DNA of 33,439 nucleotides from the NCBI GenBank assembly GCA_002399235.1, contig DHDH01000037.1, positions 10,317 to 43,755 on the forward strand, in the 5' to 3' direction. Within the stretch, counting starts at the first letter, position 1. Each line of letters begins with the position of its first letter. Under the pieces are notes generated by a model. That model was given only the letters and a program-made list of their open reading frames with translations. It was not told the DNA's origin and searched no databases. Positions 15,876-22,245 of this stretch are shown piece by piece. Origin of the DNA: Firmicutes bacterium UBA4881 (GTDB lineage: Bacteria > Bacillota > DTU065). The position numbers were made by a program, and so were the translations under genes.

Positions 15876-16736
15876 TTATTTCTCCCATTTTGCTTTTACT
15901 TTATTATCTACTTCAGTCACATACTCAGCACAATGGCAATCAACTTTACCGACGTTGGCCAAAGAGCTAAGCATTATTCTGCCTATTTTGGGGGCACAAT
16001 CCTTATAAATATCAAAGATACTTTCTCCACGCCAATCACTAATCAGGCCCTCTGCGTAATTAGAAATAATGTATAAACTACCGAGGCAAGCACCAATTAA
16101 ACGTGCATAATAGATCTCAGGAACTAAAGTTATACCTGCAATATCGACAAGAGCATTTTGCATCATACGTATCTCGGATGCACTTTCAAAGCGAGGACCT
16201 TGTGAACAGCCATAAACACCACGGTTAAAAACTCTAGTAAATCCTTCTTTGTAAGCAGCCTTCTCAATTTCTTTACGTAAACCTGGGCAAGTTGGATTTA
16301 GCATTCTTACAATCTTGTTGGCTACCAATGGCGTTGTAGGAACCTTTTTGAAATCAATGAAATCTGTGGGAATTATTATATCTCCGGGATCAAGCAATTG
16401 ATTAACTCCTCCGCCACTTCCTTCAACAACAATATTTTTTACACCCGCTTCCATAAAGGTCCAGAAAATCTGTTCTGGACCACCAGATGGTTCATCTGGT
16501 GAATGCCAACCATGGAAATCAACAGTTAAAACAAGTCTATCTTCATGATCAGCAGTAATGTCTTTATGAAGTTTAATTAGTTTAAATGGCACTGTTTTAC
16601 CATAAGGAGTATCAAAGACAAGGTTGTCCTCTAAAAGCTCAGCACCTTCCATGTTAATGTCATAAGGGAAGTTCCCTGCCCAAGTCCCCGAACCACCAAT
16701 ATAAGCGTACTTTACATTAGGTATTTTGTTTTTCAT
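15876..16736 (-). CDS. MTAP/PNP-family purine nucleoside phosphorylase, probably 6-oxopurine type
   Basis: A 286-residue phosphorylase of the PNP_UDP_1 fold that splits a purine nucleoside with phosphate into free base and ribose-1-phosphate. Family marks: GGSGTW (phosphate loop, residues 14-19), GSGGGVNQLLDPGDIIIPTDFIDF, GVYGCSQGPRFESASEIRMM (173-192) and ITLVPEIYYAR (202-212). Where 5'-methylthioadenosine phosphorylases have the Asp of T-D-Y-D, this protein has Asn226 in SNYAEG, resembling 6-oxopurine enzymes such as methylthioinosine phosphorylase. Inosine, guanosine or methylthioinosine are therefore likelier than adenosine (inference), which fits the adenosine deaminase in the operon. 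The start at 16736 follows AGGAGG; the frame stays open to 17045 but runs through the riboswitches. First gene of the operon. Confidence 0.88.
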   Translation of the reverse strand: MKNKIPNVKYAYIGGSGTWAGNFPYDINMEGAELLEDNLVFDTPYGKTVPFKLIKLHKDITADHEDRLVLTVDFHGWHSPDEPSGGPEQIFWTFMEAGVKNIVVEGSGGGVNQLLDPGDIIIPTDFIDFKKVPTTPLVANKIVRMLNPTCPGLRKEIEKAAYKEGFTRVFNRGVYGCSQGPRFESASEIRMMQNALVDIAGITLVPEIYYARLIGACLGSLYIISNYAEGLISDWRGESIFDIYKDCAPKIGRIMLSSLANVGKVDCHCAEYVTEVDNKVKAKWEK

Positions 16737-16752
16737 TTGTAATATATTCCTC

Positions 16753-16803
16753 CTAAAAAAAGATACCCGGGCGGTCAGGTACGGCGAAACCTGACCGTCC
16801 GGG
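16753..16803 (-). terminator. Riboswitch-controlled terminator
   Basis: A 15-bp GC-rich stem with one mismatch (minus-strand 5' arm 16803-16789, 3' arm 16780-16766) followed by TATC and seven T residues, ending at the AGGAGG of the phosphorylase gene. The 5' arm uses the last bases of the ykkC-type aptamer, so ligand binding there should stop the terminator from forming. Confidence 0.92.
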
Positions 16804-16911
16804 CTTTTATCCCCAAGGTGTAGCACATAAAAGTGCCTGTGCCGCTTGGACCAAACCCTAAAAAAGGTAATAAAAAAACCTTCCCCAGGTGGAACCCTAG
16901 GCACACTTTCA
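16795..16911 (-). promoter_or_regulatory. ykkC-family riboswitch, probably PRPP type
   Basis: Minus-strand RNA carries the ykkC core in order: CTAGGG (16901-16896), GGTCCAAGCGGCACAG (16852-16837), a GCAC/GTGC hairpin (16836-16823), ACACC (16821-16817) and GGGGATAAAAGCCCGG (ending about 16799). GTGT at 16907-16904 can pair with the ACAC to close the fold. The GGTCCAAG-y-G-r-CACAG segment is that of subtype 2 (ppGpp or PRPP), not of the guanidine class, which has GGTCCGAGAG. The tandem position after a guanine aptamer and the purine genes favour PRPP. Ligand binding would hold the 3' end in the aptamer and keep the terminator open: an ON switch. Confidence 0.85.
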
Positions 16912-16912
16912 T

Positions 16913-16978
16913 CCGTAGTCAAGGAGTTTACGGCTCCTCGGTAGAAACACCCGGTCCATATTACCAGGCATATACGAA
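16913..16978 (-). promoter_or_regulatory. Guanine (purine) riboswitch aptamer
   Basis: The minus-strand RNA matches the purine aptamer: P1 TTCGTA/TACGGA, P2 CCTGGT/ACCGGG around the AATATGG loop, J2/3 TGTTTCTACC, P3 AGGAG/CTCCT around CCGTAAA, and J3/1 TTGACTACGG. The pyrimidine in J3/1 that pairs with the ligand is C (GACTA, as in xpt), so the ligand is guanine or hypoxanthine and not adenine. It ends one base before the ykkC-type aptamer and has no terminator of its own, so both aptamers act on the terminator at 16753-16803. Confidence 0.95.
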
Positions 16979-17016
16979 CATATGCAGTTGATGAAAAGAT
17001 TAACTTATCTGTAAAT

Positions 17017-17045
17017 ATCGTAACAACCCTACATCCTTCTGTCAA
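17017..17045 (-). promoter_or_regulatory. Sigma-A promoter of the purine salvage operon
   Basis: On the minus strand TTGACA (17045-17040), exactly 17 nt, TACGAT (17022-17017). The predicted transcription start near 17010 is about 30 nt before the guanine aptamer. Confidence 0.85.
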
Positions 17046-17482
17046 GTACTTAATAACCAGCCATTTTTTGGAAATATACTTAGTTAACGCGCCTTAGACC
17101 AGATTATTGGCAATTAGCTTTAATACAAATTAATTAAGATACCACATTATCAGGTTACTTCTAATTATCCATCATTTAGATTAGTACTCCAAGCACATCT
17201 AATCAGTAAAAAATCTCCAATTAGAACATGCTTATCATAAATCCCACAAAGTATAGAGTTCTAAGATGTTTGTCCCCACATTTTCTGGGTATTAGAGATA
17301 ACGATACTTATTTTTCTAGCTCACTCCCTACTCCTTACCTCCTAATAAAACATTATGGCCAAGAGGTTTAGAACAAATTTACATTTTACTTCTTTAATTT
17401 ATTTAGAGGTTAGGGATTGGGGATGTTAATACACATTTTGTATTTTGTGTGCTAGTCAGTCGTAAAAAGGAGGAAAAGCTAT
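17046..17482. other. Divergent intergenic region, no gene seen
   Basis: About 440 AT-rich bases between the purine operon promoter (-) and the metallo-beta-lactamase gene (+). No ORF with a ribosome binding site, RNA motif or repeat family was recognised. A weak plus-strand promoter could be TTGGGG-N18-TATTTT at about 17418-17447, overlapping a small ACACA/TGTGT inverted repeat at 17431-17450; both are poor matches. Confidence 0.4.
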
Positions 17483-18208
17483 ATGGATCATCAACTCCAG
17501 CCAGTTGAGATAGCACCTAATATTCATTGGGTAGGCTATGCTGAAGAATGGGCAGGTCTTCATTGCAATCCCTATATTATTGAAGATGGTGAGGATGTAA
17601 TACTCATTGAACCAGGTTCTATACCTCACTTTTCTAGTGTAGCTAGAATGGTTTCGCAAGTAGTTAATCCAGCAAGAATTAATTACATTCTTGTCAGCCA
17701 CCAAGATCCGGATCTTTGTGCTAGTATTCCACGCTTCGAAGAGATTGTTAGCCCTGATCTACAAATTGTTACCCACTCCCGCGCAGCAGTTCTGCTGCCA
17801 CATTATGGTATTAAAGCACCTTACTACAATATCGATACTAATGATTGGAAACTCACCCTTAAAAGTGGCCGCGAATTAAAGTTCATCTTTACCCCCTACA
17901 TGCATTTCCCTGGTTCCTTTATGACTTATGATACTAAATCTAAGATTCTCTTTAGTGGTGATGTCTTTGGTGGACTCTCCTTTGACTGGTCTTTATTTGC
18001 TAATGAATTTTACCCTGAAGCCATGAAGGCTTTCCATGAAAACTACATGCCTTCCCGGGCCATCTTAGAACACTCCATGAATAAACTAAGAAAGCTCGAT
18101 ATTACTATGATCGCTCCTCAACATGGCTCAATAATCAACAAAGATATCGGAAAATACATCGATACCTTAGCTAACTTAGAATGTGGCGATTATCTTTTTG
18201 TTGATTGA
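17483..18208 (+). CDS. Flavodiiron-like metallo-beta-lactamase-fold protein
   Basis: A 241-residue MBL-fold protein of the ODP (oxygen-binding diiron) type, like the N-terminal domain of flavodiiron NO/O2 reductases but without their flavodoxin domain. Metal-ligand motifs are visible in order: SHQDPDLCAS (H-x-D-x-D), YMHFPGS, SGDVFGG and PQHGS. The N-terminus IHWVGYAEEWAGLHCNPYIIED also matches that family. It may bind a diiron centre and respond to or reduce O2 or NO, but the lone domain would need a separate electron donor; a sensor role is equally possible. Strong AAAGGAGG 8 nt or so before the ATG. First gene of a plus-strand run with the 91-residue protein. Confidence 0.87.
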   Translation: MDHQLQPVEIAPNIHWVGYAEEWAGLHCNPYIIEDGEDVILIEPGSIPHFSSVARMVSQVVNPARINYILVSHQDPDLCASIPRFEEIVSPDLQIVTHSRAAVLLPHYGIKAPYYNIDTNDWKLTLKSGRELKFIFTPYMHFPGSFMTYDTKSKILFSGDVFGGLSFDWSLFANEFYPEAMKAFHENYMPSRAILEHSMNKLRKLDITMIAPQHGSIINKDIGKYIDTLANLECGDYLFVD

Positions 18209-18256
18209 CTTGACTTACCATGAAATTCTTTGATCTAGAATTAAGGAGGTTCCTAT

Positions 18257-18532
18257 ATGGATGTTACCTATAAAGATCTGTTGCAATTAATCATTCAGCG
18301 CGAAATGGGAATTATTGGTGTTGAAAAAACAATTGATGTTGTTAAGAAAGCAGGCCTCACTCTTGATAGCGAAGGTAAACTAACTACACCCAAACCTAAC
18401 AAAGCCGACCTCGAACGTTTAATCCAAGCTTTCCACGACGATTACGGTCCTGTCACAGTTATGGGTTGTAAGATAGCTGTTTTAAGACTAGCACGCCAAG
18501 GTAACTTAGAATTACCAAAACTGCTTCAATAA
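18257..18532 (+). CDS. Small protein of unknown function (91 residues)
   Basis: I do not recognise this family. The protein is mostly helical by eye, with the N-terminal half LLQLIIQREMGIIGVEKTIDV and a C-terminal part holding a single cysteine in VMGCKIAVLRLARQGNLELP. No signal peptide or membrane helix. AAGGAGG stands 7 nt before the ATG, and the gene starts 48 nt after the ODP metallo-beta-lactamase gene with no terminator between, so the two are probably cotranscribed and may work together. The length and good ribosome binding site make it a real gene. Confidence 0.75.
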   Translation: MDVTYKDLLQLIIQREMGIIGVEKTIDVVKKAGLTLDSEGKLTTPKPNKADLERLIQAFHDDYGPVTVMGCKIAVLRLARQGNLELPKLLQ

Positions 18533-18596
18533 TTGAACATTTTTTTAAGAGACACTACCAAAAAGGTGATACTACCTAATAGGGAGGAACACCTTT

Positions 18597-19199
18597 ATGA
18601 AGAGATTGCTAATAGCAATTTTGGTGTTTTCATTGGTAATTTTTGCCTCAGCAACTTCTTTACCACTAAATGCTAATGATGTTGCTAAAGAAATAGTTTC
18701 TTTAAACTTACCCAATTTAGGCGATGCTAGTAGATTGGTAGCAGAGAATAACCTACTCCAGTTTATAGCTAAGGTAAACTTTACCGAAAGTCAACTTAGC
18801 AAACTATTAGAAACAATCAAAGCAGAAAAAGAGTTGACGAAGACCTATAAAGATTCTGTTATCTCTACCCTACAAGCCAAGCAAAACGCGATCTTAAATG
18901 GCGAGTTTAAACAAGGTGAAAAAAGGTCTATTTCCTTAGTCCAAACTGAAATGGCTCTTAAACGTCAATTACTTTGGGTAGAGTTTTTACAATGGCTAGA
19001 TAACGAGCAATTAGATAAACTAACTAATTTTGCCGCGAGAGATATTAAACGGAATCAGAAACAGCACTGGCAAGGAATATCTAGACCAAAAAGAAGCCTT
19101 AGAAAAGGCCAGAAAATTACCAGACCCAATAGGCCACCATTAACTACTAAGTCTCCACCGCCAATTAATGCTTATCCACAAAAAGCAGAAGGAAATTAA
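18597..19199 (+). CDS. Exported helical protein with basic proline-rich tail
   Basis: A 200-residue protein with a clear signal peptide: MKRLL, a hydrophobic core to about residue 16, then ASA-T as a likely signal-peptidase-I site near residue 19. The mature part (about 25-150) is helical; FTESQLSKLLETIKAEKEL and LDNEQLDKLTNF resemble the LTxxQ helices of Spy/CpxP-like periplasmic proteins, but the match is weak. The last 45 residues are rich in Lys, Arg and Pro and probably disordered, suited to binding an acidic surface. GGGAGG lies 9 nt before the ATG. It is 64 nt after the 91-residue gene and is closed by a strong terminator. Function unknown. Confidence 0.75.
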   Translation: MKRLLIAILVFSLVIFASATSLPLNANDVAKEIVSLNLPNLGDASRLVAENNLLQFIAKVNFTESQLSKLLETIKAEKELTKTYKDSVISTLQAKQNAILNGEFKQGEKRSISLVQTEMALKRQLLWVEFLQWLDNEQLDKLTNFAARDIKRNQKQHWQGISRPKRSLRKGQKITRPNRPPLTTKSPPPINAYPQKAEGN

Positions 19200-19205
19200 T
19201 ACTTG

Positions 19206-19240
19206 ATACGCGTCTGTTAGCTCAGACGCGTATTTTATTA
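19206..19240 (+). terminator. Terminator after the exported protein gene
   Basis: An 11-bp perfect stem (ATACGCGTCTG with CAGACGCGTAT, 19206-19216 and 19223-19233, 6-nt loop) followed by TTTATT. Confidence 0.88.
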
Positions 19241-19316
19241 AATATAAATGAACAAAGGATTGTTTTTACTCAAAAACGAATACTAAGTCTGTATGGCTAG
19301 GCTTAGGAGGGGTATT

Positions 19317-21704
19317 ATGTGTTTTGAAGAGGAAGTATTAAATTATTCAGAAAGAACTGCTAACAATTTATTTGACATTGGTTCGATTATCAAGATTAAT
19401 CAACAAGGCTCTTCCTTAAATATTAGGTGCAGTCAAGGATATCTCACTCTTTCATTCTATCGAGATGACATCTTAAGGGTAAGTATGAACCCTCAAGCAA
19501 TTCCCAATAATGACGAAAGTATTGCTATAGTTGCTTCTTCCGCAACCGTAGAAGTTCAGTTTATAGATAATGAGAACAAAGCTACCTTTCAAAGCAGCAA
19601 ACTGAAAGTAGTGATAGAAAAAGAGCCTACCCGTTTAACAATTTATCAAGGAAATAGAGTATTAGCCTCCGAAAGTTCTCTCGGTTTAGCCCACGATGGC
19701 CAAAGGCATGTTGTCTGTTACAAAAAAATGGAACCTCAAGACCATTTCTATGGCTTTGGTGAGAAAACTGGTTTCTTAGATAAGAGAGGCCGTAAAATGG
19801 AGATGTGGAATACAGATGTTTTTCCCCATTCTCCTGATGTAGATCGACTCTATCAATCGATCCCTTTCTTTATCACTCTCCGTGAGGGTTTGGCTTATGG
19901 AATTTTTGTAGATTACACTGGACTAACCACTTTTGACTTTAAATCATCTAACGACTTCTATAGCTTTTCAGCAGATAACAACCAATTAGATTACTATCTC
20001 TTCGCTGGTCCTAAACCTGCTGATGTCTTGGAACAATACACCTATCTAACAGGTCGTATGGCCTTACCACCCAAGTGGGCTATGGGATATCATCAAGCTC
20101 GTTACAGTTATGAGACTGAAGCAGAAGTTAATGAAGTTGTCAGTACATTTAAAACCAAAGATATTCCTCTAGATGCTATCTATTTAGATATTCATTATAT
20201 GGATGGATACAGGATTTTCACCTTTGATCGGCAGCGTTTTCCTGCCTATAAACAGCTCATAAAAGATTTATCCCGTAAGGGAGTTCATATAGTACCCATA
20301 GTTGATCCTGGGGTAAAGGTTGATGCTGACTACGATGTCTACCTAGATGGTATAGCTAACGATGTTTTCTGTCGTTATCCTGACGGCCGTATTTTTACTG
20401 GCAGAGTCTGGCCAGGAGTAAGTGCTTTTCCTGACTTTACCAGTAAGAAAGTACGGGAATGGTGGAAAAAAAGAAATCGTTTTTATACCGACTTAGGTAT
20501 TGATGGATTATGGAATGACATGAATGAACCAGCAATTTTCGGTGAAGCAAAATGTGTAGATATGGATCATAATGTTATGCACCAAAATGATGGTAATCGT
20601 CAAACTCACCGTGCTTTGCATAATATCTATGGTATGCAAATGGCTGCTTCAACTCACCAAGCTCTCTTAGAGCAAACAACAAAAAGACCATTTGTCTTAA
20701 CTAGAGCTGGTTATGCAGGGATTCAAAGATATGCTGCAGTCTGGACAGGTGACAACAATAGCTACTGGGAACATCTACAACTATCGCTTTCTATGTGTAT
20801 GAATATGGGTATATCAGGGATAGCTTTTTGTGGAGCTGATGTAGGTGGTTTTGGTTCTGATACAGATCCAGAACTGCTCACTCGCTGGTACGAAGCCGCT
20901 ACTTTCATACCTTTCTTTCGTAATCACAGTACCTTTGGTTCTAGGAAACAAGAACCTTGGACCTTTAATCCAGAAACCGAAGAGATTATACGCCAATGCA
21001 TCAAACTTCGATACAGTTGGCTACCTCACTGGAATAATCTCTTTTGGGAATGTTGCCAAACTGGTACGCCTCTTATGCGACCATTATTTTTCCACTATCC
21101 AGCTGATCCTCATGTTATTAACCTCAATGATGAGTTTCTCTTAGGGTCAAATGTACTTGTAGCTCCTATTATGCAACCAGGTCTTACCCACAGATCTGTT
21201 TATTTACCTGCTGGTATCTGGTACAACTACTTTACTGGTGAAAAATATAGTGGTAATCGACATATCTTAGCCGAAGGTTTACCTGGTAAAGTACCTTTGT
21301 TTGTTAGAGGTGGTAGTTTTATTGCTTTGACCGAGCCTAAGTCTAATACCAGCCTATTAGATACTGTTCTCGAACTTCATCTCTTTTTTGCCGAAGGAAG
21401 CTCAAGCTACACACTCTATGAAGAGGATGGCTATAGTCTAGAGTACAAAGAGGGTAATTACTTTCACGCTCAAATCGATGCCCACTGTCTAAAAGATGAA
21501 CTCGATTTACACCTCAAGATTCTTCATAAAGGTTACCTACCTTCTTGGAAGCAGATAAAACTTGTTGTTCATGGTCTACCTACAGGTATACTTTGCCGGA
21601 TTAATGGCAGAGAAATTGCGCTTACTCTAGACTCCTCTCTTGTTAATTGGGATAGCCAAATTGCTACTTTTGCTAATGATTTTATTCTAAATAAGAAAAA
21701 CTAA
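19317..21704 (+). CDS. GH31 family alpha-glucosidase
   Basis: A 795-residue glycoside hydrolase family 31 enzyme that releases glucose (or xylose) from the non-reducing end of alpha-linked oligosaccharides. An N-terminal beta-sandwich (about 20-230) precedes the catalytic barrel. The nucleophile Asp lies in GLWNDMNEPAIF and the acid/base Asp in VWTGDNNSYWEHL; AFCGADVGGFGSDTDPELLTRW and PFFRNHS are further family signatures. C-terminal beta domains run from about residue 610. No signal peptide, so it acts inside the cell on imported sugars. The ATG at 19317 is preferred over 19293 because AGGAGG is 8 nt before it. Single-gene unit between two terminators; no sugar transporter is adjacent. Alpha-xylosidase activity cannot be excluded. 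Confidence 0.95.
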   Translation: MCFEEEVLNYSERTANNLFDIGSIIKINQQGSSLNIRCSQGYLTLSFYRDDILRVSMNPQAIPNNDESIAIVASSATVEVQFIDNENKATFQSSKLKVVIEKEPTRLTIYQGNRVLASESSLGLAHDGQRHVVCYKKMEPQDHFYGFGEKTGFLDKRGRKMEMWNTDVFPHSPDVDRLYQSIPFFITLREGLAYGIFVDYTGLTTFDFKSSNDFYSFSADNNQLDYYLFAGPKPADVLEQYTYLTGRMALPPKWAMGYHQARYSYETEAEVNEVVSTFKTKDIPLDAIYLDIHYMDGYRIFTFDRQRFPAYKQLIKDLSRKGVHIVPIVDPGVKVDADYDVYLDGIANDVFCRYPDGRIFTGRVWPGVSAFPDFTSKKVREWWKKRNRFYTDLGIDGLWNDMNEPAIFGEAKCVDMDHNVMHQNDGNRQTHRALHNIYGMQMAASTHQALLEQTTKRPFVLTRAGYAGIQRYAAVWTGDNNSYWEHLQLSLSMCMNMGISGIAFCGADVGGFGSDTDPELLTRWYEAATFIPFFRNHSTFGSRKQEPWTFNPETEEIIRQCIKLRYSWLPHWNNLFWECCQTGTPLMRPLFFHYPADPHVINLNDEFLLGSNVLVAPIMQPGLTHRSVYLPAGIWYNYFTGEKYSGNRHILAEGLPGKVPLFVRGGSFIALTEPKSNTSLLDTVLELHLFFAEGSSSYTLYEEDGYSLEYKEGNYFHAQIDAHCLKDELDLHLKILHKGYLPSWKQIKLVVHGLPTGILCRINGREIALTLDSSLVNWDSQIATFANDFILNKKN

Positions 21705-21706
21705 AC

Positions 21707-21736
21707 AGAAAAAGCTCCCCTGGGGGAGCTTTTTCT
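21707..21736. terminator. Bidirectional terminator between GH31 and DUF1854 genes
   Basis: A 14-bp perfect inverted repeat (21707-21720 with 21723-21736), AGCTCCCC core with A/T flanks giving a U-tract on both strands, between two convergent genes. Confidence 0.9.
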
Positions 21737-22245
21737 TAAACCAATCGATCGAGCATTATAACTACTTTGGGATTGAGAAGATCATAGTTATCGACATTGA
21801 ATCTATTTCCATCGACATCAATAATCAAGAGTCTCCCTTGACCTAGGTTAATAATGTTTTGTCTAGGATCTTTGACTACAAAATTGCGTGAACCTCTGTC
21901 GGTCATGGTCTCCCAATACCACAAGCCAAATTCTTCTTTTAAGTTGCTCACAGAGTTAATATTTGGCATGTAGTAACGCTTCCTAAGGTAGTCCTTTACA
22001 CACTTTTGAGAAGCTTGGTCTAAATCTGTAATCGATTCTATAATACCTAGTTCATTATTTTTAGTATCCTTAACCCAAATAAAATGATTAGGGCTTTTTA
22101 GAGGAAAACAGCAACCGATATCTACTTTAATCACACTATAACGATCTTTAACCGTAAACCGTAAGGCACCGGCTGATGAATAACTAAATTCAATCTCTTT
22201 AGGATTTAGATATTCAATTTCGCCAAATTTAGGCTGGTTGCTCAT
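21736..22245 (-). CDS. DUF1854 family protein, partner of the ABC exporter
   Basis: A 169-residue soluble protein of the DUF1854 family (PF08909). The C-terminal half has the family landmarks WYWETMTDRGSRNF followed by RLLIIDVDGNRFNVDNYDLL. The same family is found next to an ABC exporter in cyanophycin-associated loci of other bacteria, and here too it follows such a transporter, overlapping it by 17 nt. No cyanophycin synthetase or cyanophycinase is visible in this window. Its function is not known to me; it probably acts with the transporter. Start at 22245, about 7 nt after GGAGGAG. Confidence 0.85.
   Translation of the reverse strand: MSNQPKFGEIEYLNPKEIEFSYSSAGALRFTVKDRYSVIKVDIGCCFPLKSPNHFIWVKDTKNNELGIIESITDLDQASQKCVKDYLRKRYYMPNINSVSNLKEEFGLWYWETMTDRGSRNFVVKDPRQNIINLGQGRLLIIDVDGNRFNVDNYDLLNPKVVIMLDRLV

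Noticed and set aside
16795..16911. Guanidine-I (classic ykkC) identity for the second aptamer.
   Set aside because: The GGTCC segment continues AAGCGGCACAG as in subtype 2, not GAGAG as in the guanidine class, and the operon has no guanidine exporter or carboxylase.
16737..17045. An open frame extends the phosphorylase about 100 residues upstream of 16736.
   Set aside because: It runs through the terminator, both aptamers and the -10/-35 region; the family N-terminus begins at MKNKIPNVKYAYIGGSG, right after AGGAGG.
17431..17450. ACACA/TGTGT inverted repeat before the metallo-beta-lactamase gene, considered as a Rex or FNR-type site.
   Set aside because: The half-sites are too short and do not match either consensus.
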